DNA of 64,000 nucleotides from Roseiflexus sp. RS-1 (GTDB lineage Bacteria > Chloroflexota > Chloroflexia > Chloroflexales > Roseiflexaceae): assembly GCF_000016665.1 (NCBI RefSeq), contig NC_009523.1, positions 930,001 through 994,000 of the forward strand. The letters run 5' to 3'. Position 1 is the first letter of the stretch; every line of letters starts with the position of its first letter. Below the pieces are notes generated by a model, which had not been told where the DNA came from, made no database searches, and saw only the letters and a list, made by a program, of their open reading frames with translations. Shown here in pieces: positions 15,215-23,953 of the stretch. The translations under genes and the position numbers were made by a program.

Positions 15215-16423
15215 ATGCACCACCCAACTGAACCACCGCCCGAACTCTGGAGTGCGGCAGCGATAAGCGATCCGTATCCAATCTACGACCGTTTGCGTGC
15301 AGAGCAACCGATCCGCTGGACGGGCGGTGACTGGCAGATATTTCGCTATGCCGACGCTCAGGCGCTGCTCCGCGATCCGCGCCTGGGTGCGGATCGTTTG
15401 CAGGTTGATCCGCAATGGTTGATCGCAAGCGGGTTGGAACCGCTCTTCAAGACGCGCGATAGTATGATGCTGTTTGCCGACCCGCCTGACCACACCCGGC
15501 TCCGGACGCTCGTGCACCGCGCCTTTACGCCGCGCGTCGTCGAGTCGTACCGTCCGCTGGTCCAGCGCATCGTGGATCAGTTGCTCGATGCAGCCGCAGC
15601 GCGCGGTGCGATCGAGTTGATCGGTGAATTCGCGTATCCACTGCCGGTGACCGTTATAGCCCATATGCTCGGCGTTCCCGTCAATATGCACGATCAGTTC
15701 CGCCGATGGTCGGATAGTCTGGCAGCGTTCATTGGCGGCACGACGCGACCCGAAGCCGATGTGCTTCCGGCAGCGCTGAAGGCAGTGCTGGAAATGACCG
15801 ATTTCTTTCTGGCGCTTGTTGCGGAGCGGCGGCGCGCACCACGCGATGATCTCCTTTCGGCTCTCGCGCAGGCGGAGGATGGCGGTGATCGACTGAGTGA
15901 ACAGGAACTGGTCGCCAACAGTATCCTGCTGCTGCTTGCCGGTCACGAGACGACAACGAACCTGATCGGCAATGGAATGCTGGCGCTGATGCGTCATCCC
16001 GATCAGTTCGCGCTTCTGCGCGACCACCCGGAGTTGACCCCTTCCGCTATCGAGGAACTGCTGCGCTACGATAGCCCGGTTCAGGTGACGAGTCGCCGGG
16101 CGCTGACCGACATCGAATTCCAGGGACATCGTATCGAAGAAGGTCAGGCGGTGACGGTGTTCATCGGCGCAGCGAATCGTGATCCGGCACAGTACCAGGA
16201 CCCGGCGCGCCTGGATGTGACGCGCGGTGATGTGCGCCATCTGTCGTTTGGGCACGGTCCGCACTACTGTCTCGGCGCGCCACTGGCGCGTCTGGAGGGA
16301 CAGGTCGCCATCAGCGCGCTGGTACGCCGCTTTCCTCATATGCGCACATTGGATGAGCAGGTCGTGTGGCGTGATAACTTTGCGCTGCGCGGGTTGCAAT
16401 CGCTACACATCGAATTGGAGTAG
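15215..16423 (+). CDS. Cytochrome P450
   Basis: A soluble bacterial P450 of 402 residues. The I-helix oxygen-activation motif is LAGHETTTN, the K-helix ExxR is EELLR, and the haem-binding loop is FGHGPHYCLG with the thiolate ligand C352. Such enzymes mono-oxygenate a hydrophobic substrate with electrons from a ferredoxin system, and none is encoded nearby. GGAGAGGAAGT precedes ATG 15215. The resemblance is to the CYP107-like group of secondary-metabolism and fatty-acid hydroxylases. The substrate cannot be told from sequence. Confidence 0.93.
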   Translation: MHHPTEPPPELWSAAAISDPYPIYDRLRAEQPIRWTGGDWQIFRYADAQALLRDPRLGADRLQVDPQWLIASGLEPLFKTRDSMMLFADPPDHTRLRTLVHRAFTPRVVESYRPLVQRIVDQLLDAAAARGAIELIGEFAYPLPVTVIAHMLGVPVNMHDQFRRWSDSLAAFIGGTTRPEADVLPAALKAVLEMTDFFLALVAERRRAPRDDLLSALAQAEDGGDRLSEQELVANSILLLLAGHETTTNLIGNGMLALMRHPDQFALLRDHPELTPSAIEELLRYDSPVQVTSRRALTDIEFQGHRIEEGQAVTVFIGAANRDPAQYQDPARLDVTRGDVRHLSFGHGPHYCLGAPLARLEGQVAISALVRRFPHMRTLDEQVVWRDNFALRGLQSLHIELE

Positions 16424-16443
16424 AACACAGATGACTCCCCTCC

Positions 16444-17355
16444 TTAGCGGCGCACCCGGACGGCATACCGCGTTTGATACGCCTGAAACAGGCGACCCCA
16501 GCCGGTGTGATACAACCAGCCCTCGAACGTTCGCATATCCGCGCCCGTCCAGCGATTGAAGCGATCCAGCGTCGCGCCCGGCGCCGGATCGCCCAGTCCC
16601 CAGCGATCCTGCAGCGCCTCGACATCGCCACAGCAGGTGATGGCGCACAGATCGGCGGTTCCCAGACCCCGCCGGTGCGCTTCGCGCAGGAAGGCGACAT
16701 CACGCAAGGGGTCGAGACCGAACTGCGCAGCCACGATAGCATCGAGAGCGATGGGATCGCGTGACGCCAGGATCGTGCTGCGGATCTCGGCATATTCCGC
16801 ACCGGCATCACGTCCATCGCTGATGGTGGTTGCGTCTATTACTGCGATCAGCGGCGCGCCTGCGTATCGCACCTGCGCCAGCGCGTCGATAACGGAACCA
16901 GTGTTGCGGATGATTGCGTCGGTACGGAACAGTGCCGCCAGCGCGTGAGTTGCGCCAAAGAGACTGTTGTGCGCATCGATGCGCCCCGGAGCAAGCGCCG
17001 CAACCAGAGTCGCGCGGTCGAGCGGCGGCGCGCGGCGAAGGACAGTGCTGCCGAGCGATGCCGCAATTGCAGCATACCCGTACCAATCGTTGTGCGGTTC
17101 AGGCAACATCGTTGCAATGGCGGCAATGCCGTCCACACGACACAGGCGCATAATGATCTCAAGTTGCCATGGCGGGGCGCCTGCGCCGGGAAAGGGCATA
17201 CGCCGCGCGTGGCGGGGGATCAGAAGAGCATGGTGCGACGGTGTGGGCGCAGCGCCCATTCCGGCAAGGGCGAGCAGGCGCCGATAGTCGGCGTGGATTG
17301 TCTCCGGCGAGGTGTGCACAATGGCGACAACGGCTTTTCGTGGCAGAACGGACAT
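16444..17355 (-). CDS. DUF362-like protein
   Basis: A 303-residue soluble protein. The second half has the DUF362 pattern: an IRNTGSVIDALAQ region, then LIAVIDATTISDGRDAG and a closing ASRDPIALDAIVAAQFGLDP block. No ferredoxin CxxCxxC motif is present, although some DUF362 proteins have one. The biochemical role of the family is not settled. It converges on the P450 gene with a 20-bp gap. The start ATG at 17355 fits the family's N-terminal VAIVHT-type strand. Confidence 0.6.
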   Translation of the reverse strand: MSVLPRKAVVAIVHTSPETIHADYRRLLALAGMGAAPTPSHHALLIPRHARRMPFPGAGAPPWQLEIIMRLCRVDGIAAIATMLPEPHNDWYGYAAIAASLGSTVLRRAPPLDRATLVAALAPGRIDAHNSLFGATHALAALFRTDAIIRNTGSVIDALAQVRYAGAPLIAVIDATTISDGRDAGAEYAEIRSTILASRDPIALDAIVAAQFGLDPLRDVAFLREAHRRGLGTADLCAITCCGDVEALQDRWGLGDPAPGATLDRFNRWTGADMRTFEGWLYHTGWGRLFQAYQTRYAVRVRR

Positions 17356-17495
17356 GATGCCTCTGACCTGTTCATAGACTTCCGGCGACCACCATCAGTC
17401 GGCGGCGTCTTCCGGGAAACGTGAGCAGTATAGTACGACTTTTGCACCAGACGACAGGTTAGAGAGGCGTGTCGTCGGCTTCTCCCTGCTTAATA

Positions 17496-17517
17496 CGTCC
17501 TGCTGCGCAGCAGGACG
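17496..17517. repeat. 22-bp perfect palindrome upstream of radC
   Basis: CGTCCTGCTGC followed by GCAGCAGGACG forms a gapless inverted repeat, 93 bp before the radC start codon. It could be an operator or part of a small hairpin in the 5' leader. Confidence 0.5.
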
Positions 17518-17609
17518 AATGTCCCATCTGCGCGCCGGGTCTGAGTCGCATCAACCAGGAAGACGGATCGGTAGTATCTATGATATTCTGGCACAATGAG
17601 GAGCATGCG

Positions 17610-18311
17610 ATGACTGAGTATCATGTTCGCATTCGCGAACTTCCGCCGACCGACAAACCGCGCGAGCGGTTGCGCTCCAGCGGCGCTGCTGCGCTCGCCG
17701 ATGCCGAACTGCTGGCAATTCTGCTGCGTGTTGGCATTGAAGGAATGAACGCCATTCAACTTGCGCAGCAACTGCTCGTCGAGTTTGGCGGATGGAATGG
17801 TTTGCAGCGTGCTGGCTTCGAGGAACTGGCGCAGCGTCGCGGCATGGGTGAGGCAAAAACCGCGCAACTCAAAGCGGCGCTCGAAATCGGTCGCCGGCTA
17901 CTGCTGGCAGGTGGCGACGAACGGTTCCTGATCCGTTCGCCTACCGATGCAGCGCAACTGATGCAGATCGAAATGAGCCATCTCGACCAGGAACAGTTAC
18001 GCGCGATCTGCCTGGACACCAAGAATCGCGTGCAGAAAATCCAGACGGTCTATATCGGCAGTCTGCACACATCGATGGTTCGGATTGGCGAAATCTTCAA
18101 GGAACCCATCCGGTTGAACTCAGCGTCGATTATCGTTGTACACAACCATCCAAGCGGTGACCCAACCCCTTCGCCGGAGGATGTTGTCGTAACCCGTCAG
18201 ATCATCGAAGCCGGACGGTTGCTCGATATTGATGTGCTCGATCATCTGGTGATTGGGGCGGGTCGATTCGTCAGCATGCGCGAACGTGGGTTGGGGTTTG
18301 GAAAGCCTTGA
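17610..18311 (+). CDS. radC: RadC/JAB-domain protein
   Basis: A 233-residue protein: an N-terminal helix-hairpin-helix region (residues 1-100, ADAELLAILLRVG… RRGMGEAKTAQLKAALEIGRR) and a C-terminal JAB1/MPN-like metalloprotease-fold domain. The latter has the metal motif HNHPSGDPTPSPED. Despite the historical name, a direct role in recombination repair is not established for the family. ATG 17610 is chosen because GAGGAG lies 6 bp upstream and the family begins at this point. Upstream in-frame sequence runs through the palindrome at 17496-17517. Confidence 0.9.
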   Translation: MTEYHVRIRELPPTDKPRERLRSSGAAALADAELLAILLRVGIEGMNAIQLAQQLLVEFGGWNGLQRAGFEELAQRRGMGEAKTAQLKAALEIGRRLLLAGGDERFLIRSPTDAAQLMQIEMSHLDQEQLRAICLDTKNRVQKIQTVYIGSLHTSMVRIGEIFKEPIRLNSASIIVVHNHPSGDPTPSPEDVVVTRQIIEAGRLLDIDVLDHLVIGAGRFVSMRERGLGFGKP

Positions 18312-18408
18312 CAGCCGCATGCAGACGTGATACGCTTTACACGTCGCCGTGCTTAATCGGTATTATGAACGAAGAATCGGCTTCTGTTGCGTCGCCTGAG
18401 TTTCCGCC

Positions 18409-20319
18409 ATGTCGGAGAAGTACTATCAGGAGTATGGTCCTATCCGGCGGCGCAAGGGCGAGGGGCGGCTCCTGATCGATGAGCCGCCGCCTGAGTTGCC
18501 GCCTGAACCATCAGAACCCAGGTTGCCGCGACGCACACCGCCGGTGCGTCCCCGTCGTGCGCCGGTGCTGGGTGTTCTGCTGATCATTGCTGCGCTCGGC
18601 GTAGCGCTCTTTTTCGCGCAGCCATTTATCACCGATGTGCTTGCCGCCGACCGTGCCATGCCCGGTGTCAGCATTCGAGGTATGCCGGTTGGCGGTCTGT
18701 CGCGTGAAGAGATCCGAACCGCACTGGTATCGCACTATGCACCGTTCATCGAAGCGCCGCTGACGCTGGTGTTTGAAGGGCGATCCTGGCAACCTTCACT
18801 CGACGATCTCGGTGTTCAATTCGATCCCGATCAGGCGGCTTCGATGGCGCTTGGCGTTGGACGCACCGGCAATCCGCTGCGTCGGATCGAAGAACTGTGG
18901 GAACTGCGGCAGAACGGCGGGGTCGATATTGCGCCGCGTCTACAGGTGGACGCGGCGCGGGTACAGCAGTACCTGATCGGTCTCGCTGGAGAGATCGACC
19001 GCCCGCCGCGCGATGCAGCGCTCAGTATTGCTGCCGGCAAGGTGCTGCCGACCGCTGCCCAACCCGGGCGCCAACTCCTGACGGATGCCACGGCGCTCGA
19101 TATTTTGCGCGCATTGCAATCGCTCGAACCACAGACGGTCACGCTCCGTACCCGCATCCTCGAGCCGACGCTGGCGGATGAAGATATTGCCGCTGCGGTT
19201 GTCGATGCTGAATTGCTGCTGAGCCGACCGCTCGAACTCCAGCAGGGGGAACGGCGCTGGATATGGGAGCCGGATCGGATTGCGGAGATGCTGACCATCA
19301 GCGTCACCGACGGTCGCATGTTCGTCGATATCGACCAGGCGCGGCTGGAACGTGCGGTTGACCGTCTGGCGCAATTCGTCGACTCAGCGAGCGCCGAGCC
19401 GCGGGTCGCCTTTCGCAATGGGCGTCTTCAGATCGTGGCGCCGGGGCGCGATGGCTTGCGCCTCAAGAAATCCGAAACCGTCGAAGCGATCCGTCTGGCG
19501 CTACGCACACAGGATCACATTGTCGAACTCCCGGTCGAAACGATCCGACCGCAGATTACCGCAGAAACACTGCCAACCCTCGGCATTGTCGAGTTGGTGG
19601 CGGAAGGAAAATCGAGTTTTGCCGGTTCTGCCGGGTATCGTGTGACGAATATCCAGGCTGGCGCTGCACGAATGGACGGAGTGCTCATCCCGCCCGGCGC
19701 CGAGTTCTCCTTCAACACGCAACTTGGCGCGGTCGATGCGGAGCATGGCTTTGTCCAGGGGTATGCAGTTATCGGTAATCGCACCCAACTCGAGTGGGGC
19801 GGCGGCGTGTGCCAGGTGTCAACTACAGTGTTTCGCGCCGCATTCTGGGCAGGTTTACCGATCACCGAACGCCATGCCCACCCATTCTATATTTCCTGGT
19901 ACGATGCCTTCAGTTTCCCCGACCAGGCAGCGCCTGGCATGGATGCGACGATCTACACCGGAGTGCAGGATCTCAGATTCATCAATGACACCGGACACTG
20001 GTTGCTCATGGAAGCCGTCGCCGATACGAGCGCACAGGTGCTGAGTGTGCGTCTCTACGGCACGCGACCGGATCGACGTGTGGCGGTGGTGGGACCGGAG
20101 ATCACCAACGTTGTGCCTCCGCCAGCGCAGGCAGTGTACGTGAATGATCCTGGTCTGCCCTTCGGAACCGTGCGTCAGACTGATCGGGCGCGGCGCGGGA
20201 TGGATATCAAGGTCTACCGGGTGATCACCGAGCAGGGGGTGCAGAAGACGCCCGAACTCTTCTTCACCCGCTTCAAAGCCTGGCCCGATGTCTTTGTGCG
20301 CGGAACCAGGCGTCCATAG
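18409..20319 (+). CDS. VanW-family membrane-anchored protein with peptidoglycan-binding-like repeats
   Basis: A 636-residue protein. It has a Pro/Arg-rich cytoplasmic N-terminus, one transmembrane helix (about 50-72, VLGVLLIIAALGVALFF) and then two or three YkuD-associated putative peptidoglycan-binding domains (PGVSIRGMPVGGLSREEI…). A VanW domain follows at about 400-530, with SSFAGSAGYRVTNI, PPGAEFSFN and WGGGVCQVSTTVFRAAF. A C-terminal beta domain completes it. Located outside the membrane, it probably acts on or binds the cell wall. VanW itself has no known reaction. It is transcribed alone. Confidence 0.85.
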   Translation: MSEKYYQEYGPIRRRKGEGRLLIDEPPPELPPEPSEPRLPRRTPPVRPRRAPVLGVLLIIAALGVALFFAQPFITDVLAADRAMPGVSIRGMPVGGLSREEIRTALVSHYAPFIEAPLTLVFEGRSWQPSLDDLGVQFDPDQAASMALGVGRTGNPLRRIEELWELRQNGGVDIAPRLQVDAARVQQYLIGLAGEIDRPPRDAALSIAAGKVLPTAAQPGRQLLTDATALDILRALQSLEPQTVTLRTRILEPTLADEDIAAAVVDAELLLSRPLELQQGERRWIWEPDRIAEMLTISVTDGRMFVDIDQARLERAVDRLAQFVDSASAEPRVAFRNGRLQIVAPGRDGLRLKKSETVEAIRLALRTQDHIVELPVETIRPQITAETLPTLGIVELVAEGKSSFAGSAGYRVTNIQAGAARMDGVLIPPGAEFSFNTQLGAVDAEHGFVQGYAVIGNRTQLEWGGGVCQVSTTVFRAAFWAGLPITERHAHPFYISWYDAFSFPDQAAPGMDATIYTGVQDLRFINDTGHWLLMEAVADTSAQVLSVRLYGTRPDRRVAVVGPEITNVVPPPAQAVYVNDPGLPFGTVRQTDRARRGMDIKVYRVITEQGVQKTPELFFTRFKAWPDVFVRGTRRP

Positions 20320-20333
20320 GCTTACAGGGGTGG

Positions 20334-20452
20334 TTTTTTTGGAAGCCCCTGCGTTCTCTCTCTCGTTCTGGGCTTCAGGACGTCCAGAGTCCCCCTTCTC
20401 CCCTTGTGGGAGAAGGGGGGTTGGGGGGATGAGGGGGAAAGCGCACGGGAAT
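20334..20452 (+). repeat. ~120-bp dispersed repeat, copy 1 (family C)
   Basis: It shares ACAGGGGTGG…GGAAGCCCCTGCG…GGGAGAAG…GCGCACGGGAAT with 63150-63279 in the same orientation. It contains the inverted repeat CCCCCTTCTCC…GGAGAAGGGGG, so it can form a hairpin. It lies between the VanW gene and the toxin-antitoxin pair. Confidence 0.85.
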
Positions 20453-20508
20453 GCAGAAAACCGATCATTTCTCTCCCAAGAACTCTACCCTTGAGAGCGT
20501 CTATAGGA

Positions 20509-20940
20509 ATGGTAGAGATGGGTGCTGATATATCATTCGACACGATCTTCGCCGACACGCCGGTGGTGGTTGCGTGGCTCTTCGGATCACGCGCCGGTGG
20601 ACGTGTGCATGCTCGTAGCGATTTTGACATCGCCGTACTGTTTGCGCCAGAAACAACCCGGGAAGAGCGCGCGCGCTGGCGCCTCGAATTGATCGGGCGA
20701 CTGAGCGCCGCTTATCGCTCTGATGCCATCGACCTGGCGGTTTTGAACGATGCGCCGCCGCTGCTGCGCTACGAAGCGCTCCGCCCTCGCCATGTGCTGT
20801 ACAATCGTAATGATGAGGAGCGAGTAGCGTTCGAGGTGCGCACCATGCAGGAATGGTTCGACTGGGCGCCGCGCTACCGCCGAATGCTGCGCGCCCGCAT
20901 GAAACAGTTCGCTGAAGGAAACGTGAGACTCGGTCCATGA
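20509..20940 (+). CDS. mntA: MNT-type nucleotidyltransferase antitoxin (MntA-like)
   Basis: A minimal nucleotidyltransferase of 143 residues with the GS-x10-DxD motif complete (G26, S27, D38, D40) and a third acidic residue D75 in AIDLAV. In type VII HEPN/MNT systems this enzyme neutralises its HEPN toxin partner by transferring AMP groups onto it. It overlaps the HEPN gene by ATGA (20937-20940), implying translational coupling. The start could be ATG 20509 or ATG 20518; neither has a strong Shine-Dalgarno. The longer frame from 20404 runs through a repeat. Confidence 0.87.
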   Translation: MVEMGADISFDTIFADTPVVVAWLFGSRAGGRVHARSDFDIAVLFAPETTREERARWRLELIGRLSAAYRSDAIDLAVLNDAPPLLRYEALRPRHVLYNRNDEERVAFEVRTMQEWFDWAPRYRRMLRARMKQFAEGNVRLGP

Positions 20941-21368
20941 CCGGCGCTCTGACCATTGCTCGCCATCTTGCGCAACTCCAGGTCTATGTGGCGCAGTTGC
21001 GCGAGTTGCAACAACATTCGCGCGCCGATCTCGATCAGGATTGGCGCATACGTGCAACAGTTGATCGCACGCTTCAACTGGCAATCGAGGTTGTCATCAG
21101 TGTATGCGACCAGTTGATCGCCGGTCTCTCATTACCATTGCCCGATAGCGGGCATGATGCAGTGTTAACCGTTGCCCGCGCTGGCGTTATTTCCGACGAT
21201 CCTGGCGCCAGGCTTGCCAGGATGGTTGGCTTTCGTAACATTCTCGTGCATCAGTCCATGTCGATTGATTATGATCGCGTCTACGAGGTGTTGCAGCACG
21301 AACGTTCTGCATTTGAACAATTTCTCAGTCAGGTCGGAGCATTCCTTGATGCACAGAATCTGCCATGA
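20937..21368 (+). CDS. hepT: HEPN-domain toxin (HepT-like, DUF86)
   Basis: An all-helical 143-residue HEPN protein with the RNase motif R-x4-H at R100-H105 (RNILVH). Characterised HepT toxins carry RX4HXY, and the Tyr is the residue AMPylated by MntA. Here the motif reads HQS, so S107 stands where the Tyr should be. The family is a metal-independent ribonuclease that acts on RNA in the cytoplasm and arrests growth. It starts inside the mntA stop (ATGA) and its own stop overlaps the next gene the same way (21365-21368). So the three genes form a tightly coupled unit. Confidence 0.87.
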   Translation: MTGALTIARHLAQLQVYVAQLRELQQHSRADLDQDWRIRATVDRTLQLAIEVVISVCDQLIAGLSLPLPDSGHDAVLTVARAGVISDDPGARLARMVGFRNILVHQSMSIDYDRVYEVLQHERSAFEQFLSQVGAFLDAQNLP

Positions 21369-22633
21369 CAACGCTCAATGATGCCTTTTCGCTTGGTGTG
21401 ACATACTGGCCGCGTCAGGCAGGTCCGCTGTTCTGGCAGCGCTATGATCGTGGCGCAGTGCGCGATGAACTGGCGCACATTGCCGCTCTTGGATTTGATA
21501 CCGTGCGCCTCTGCCTGGTATGGGAGGATTTCCAGCCGGGTCCGACGCGGATCAACAGTCGCGCGATGCGCTCACTGGAGCACGCGCTCGATGTCGCCCA
21601 CACCGTCGGATTGCGGGTTGTGCTGGCGCTCTTTCCGGTCGCCACGCTCGGTCAGTTGCAGATACCGGCATGGGCGAACGGTCCTGATATTCTTGGCGTG
21701 TTGCAGCGCGTGCACCGACGGCAATCGTTGCTGATCGTGCGCCCGCCGGGGCTGGTTCCGGTCCTGTCTGGCGGAAGGTATCGCCCGGTGCAGTGCGGCG
21801 ATCTGTTCAGTGAGCCGATGATCGTCGAGGCGCAACGCTATCTGGTGCGCGAGGTTGCTGGCTACTTCGGCGATCATCCGGCAGTCCGGGTATGGCAGGT
21901 TGGCGAGGGGTTCGAGCGTGTCCATCGCCCTGAGTCTGATCAGGCAGCAGATCGCTGGCTCGAGACTATCGGCGAAGAACTGCGACAGGTTGCACCGCGC
22001 GCAGTGTGTATGGGAGTCGTTTCGCCGGTTGGCTTAAAACGACGTTCCGGTCCGCGACCCGAAGATGTGGCAAAGCGCTGTGCATGTGCTGGCGTCGTTG
22101 TCGATCCGCCTGAAACACCCATCGAGAATCAGATGCGCCATACGAATCCAGCCGCGTATCTGCATATGCTTGCCGCCGGGCTTGCCGAACGCCGGATGGT
22201 CGTCATCGGCGTCGGTATGCCCACCACAACCGAAGGTGAATCGGCTGGATGGTTCGAGGATGATCTCTTCGGGCAGACGATGATACTGTATCGCGGCACA
22301 GTCGGGGAACAGGCGGAGTTCATCCACACGGCGCTGGAGCGGCTCTATCACGATGGCGCCGCCGGGGTCTGGCTGCCAGCCTTCGCCGATTTTCCCGTCG
22401 ATCGCTGGCAGACGCCGCCACTGGATCGCACACGCCGGTATCGAACCATTGGCGTGTGCGATGCGCAGGGGCGTGAGAAACCGGCAGCCGCAGCAGTGCG
22501 TGATATTGCCCGGCGCTTGCGTGATGCCGCCACAAAACGCCCGCAACCCCCGGCTGTCGATGCCGAACGGTACTGGAGCAACCCGGTGCGCATGTTCCGC
22601 GAGTGGTGGCAGGAATTCAACAGTAGAGCGTAG
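21365..22633 (+). CDS. Glycoside-hydrolase-like TIM-barrel protein, active site incomplete
   Basis: A 422-residue protein resembling clan GH-A glycosidases (GH5/GH42-like). It opens with SLGVTYWPRQAG, AALGFDTVRLCLVWEDFQPGP and the strand GLRVVLALFP. The acid/base Glu region reads VWQVGEGFE, with Gly in place of the Asn that normally precedes the Glu. The expected nucleophile segment reads VIGVGMPTTTEGES, without a clear Glu at the strand end. Activity is therefore doubtful; it could be a binding or inactive homologue. There is no signal peptide. Its start codon overlaps the hepT stop, so it is co-translated with the toxin-antitoxin pair. Confidence 0.6.
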   Translation: MTTLNDAFSLGVTYWPRQAGPLFWQRYDRGAVRDELAHIAALGFDTVRLCLVWEDFQPGPTRINSRAMRSLEHALDVAHTVGLRVVLALFPVATLGQLQIPAWANGPDILGVLQRVHRRQSLLIVRPPGLVPVLSGGRYRPVQCGDLFSEPMIVEAQRYLVREVAGYFGDHPAVRVWQVGEGFERVHRPESDQAADRWLETIGEELRQVAPRAVCMGVVSPVGLKRRSGPRPEDVAKRCACAGVVVDPPETPIENQMRHTNPAAYLHMLAAGLAERRMVVIGVGMPTTTEGESAGWFEDDLFGQTMILYRGTVGEQAEFIHTALERLYHDGAAGVWLPAFADFPVDRWQTPPLDRTRRYRTIGVCDAQGREKPAAAAVRDIARRLRDAATKRPQPPAVDAERYWSNPVRMFREWWQEFNSRA

Positions 22634-22957
22634 CGGGATTTGCGCAGACGTTGCCCGAAGAGACGCGCAGAAATGGAAGGTGCTCTCTGTTGCCGCTGTT
22701 GTCATGGAGCGAGGGCGTCACACCCTCATAGAGAGGTCGAAGGCACGATACTCCTTCACTCGCGTAAGGATCGGCGGCGCAAAGGCGGTAAGCAGGGTGT
22801 TTTTCGAGATCAGACCCCAAAAACCATTCCGCAGGCGCCGGGTCTGCGGGATGGTTGCCGATTGGAACAAACCTTGCGTTGTTGAGGGAGCGCTGCCAGG
22901 CGTCAGAAAGGGTCATCGTGCTCGTTGCCCCCCGGCGAAGCAGTGTACGTTCCCCGG
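22634..22957. other. Intergenic region between convergent genes
   Basis: A 324-bp gap between convergent genes. Apart from the terminator hairpin at 22819-22855 and a small GAGGG/CCCTC inverted repeat near 22711, I see no gene or repeat here. Confidence 0.6.
22819..22855 (-). terminator. Intrinsic terminator of ndk
   Basis: On the minus strand a 12-bp stem (ACCATCCCGCAG / CTGCGGAATGGT, one G-T pair) with a 9-nt loop is followed by TTTTT. It lies about 100 bp past the ndk stop codon. This is the clearest intrinsic terminator in the window. Confidence 0.8.
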
Positions 22958-23407
22958 CTACTCATAGATCCACTGATCGGTGCTGCGGTGCATCTCGACC
23001 AGTTCTTCGGGGCGAAAGAAGAGACTGACCTCCATCTCACCATTCTCCGGTGAATCCGAGGCATGGATGAGATTCCGTCCAATGTCCAGCGCAAAATCGC
23101 CACGGATAGTCCCCGGTGCTGCTTTGACCGGGTTTGTCGCTCCGACCATCGAGCGCACAATTTCGATGATATTCTTGCCGGTGACCACCAGCACCACGAC
23201 CGGACCCGACGTGATGTAGGTTATGAGGCTATCGAAGAACGCCTTACCCTCGTGAATGGCGTAGTGTCGGCGCGCCAGCGACTCATCGATCTGCATCAAC
23301 TTCATACCGACGATCCGCAATCCACGCTGTTCGATGCGCGTCAGAATCGGACCGATCAAACCGCGCTGCACTGCGTCAGGTTTCAGGATGATCAGGGAAC
23401 GCTCCAT
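22958..23407 (-). CDS. ndk: Nucleoside diphosphate kinase
   Basis: The enzyme transfers the gamma phosphate between nucleoside triphosphates and diphosphates by a ping-pong mechanism. It has 149 residues, with LIILKPDAVQRGLIG at the N-terminus, the phosphohistidine H115 in NLIHASDSPENGEME, and conserved VGATNPVKAAPGTIRGD. AGGAGG lies just before ATG 23407. It is followed by a good intrinsic terminator on its own strand. The roadblock gene upstream is 144 bp away. Confidence 0.97.
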   Translation of the reverse strand: MERSLIILKPDAVQRGLIGPILTRIEQRGLRIVGMKLMQIDESLARRHYAIHEGKAFFDSLITYITSGPVVVLVVTGKNIIEIVRSMVGATNPVKAAPGTIRGDFALDIGRNLIHASDSPENGEMEVSLFFRPEELVEMHRSTDQWIYE

Positions 23408-23551
23408 GCCTCCTCTTCTCCTTTATCTGCACAAGGACACAAACATCGCGCCCCGAGCACACTGCTCACAGGCGCGAAACAACCCATCGAACACTGTTGC
23501 TCCAGATGTAGGCGCCACGTCGGGAACGATGCACCAGACAGGGAGAGATCA

Positions 23552-23911
23552 TCAGATCGGAACAGCTTCGCTAATTCGCTTGGAAGCCCGGCGCATCTCC
23601 ATTTTGACCAGGCCCAGATTAACCATGCGCTGGGTAATAACCACCAGGATCAATTCCCGCGCTTCGAGCATCAGAATCGAACCCTGCTCCGCGTCGATGA
23701 TCGAGTCGATCAACGCGCCAACGCCGATACGTCGCGTGGCTTTGTCAATCTCTCCAAACACGGCTGCCGACATAGCGCCCAGGATCTCGGCATCTTCCTC
23801 ATCCATCAGCGTACTGGCGACAACCAGGCCATCCTTTCCGACGAGTAAACTTCCGATGACCCCCTCAACTCGGATGAGGTCTTCAACGATCCGGCGCATG
23901 TTTACAGTCAT
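23552..23911 (-). CDS. Roadblock/LC7 domain protein
   Basis: A single-domain roadblock/LC7 protein of 119 residues (VEGVIGSLLVGKDGLVVAS…, GAMSAAVFGEIDKATRRIG). In bacteria such proteins (for example MglB) bind and regulate Ras-like GTPases of the MglA type and can organise polarity and motility. No small GTPase gene is in this window. It lies 42 bp downstream of the giant TPR gene on the same strand, so the two are probably co-transcribed and may work together. Confidence 0.88.
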   Translation of the reverse strand: MTVNMRRIVEDLIRVEGVIGSLLVGKDGLVVASTLMDEEDAEILGAMSAAVFGEIDKATRRIGVGALIDSIIDAEQGSILMLEARELILVVITQRMVNLGLVKMEMRRASKRISEAVPI

Positions 23912-23953
23912 TGCTCTTTACCACTCATAGCGGCGCAACACAGATTGCGCAGA

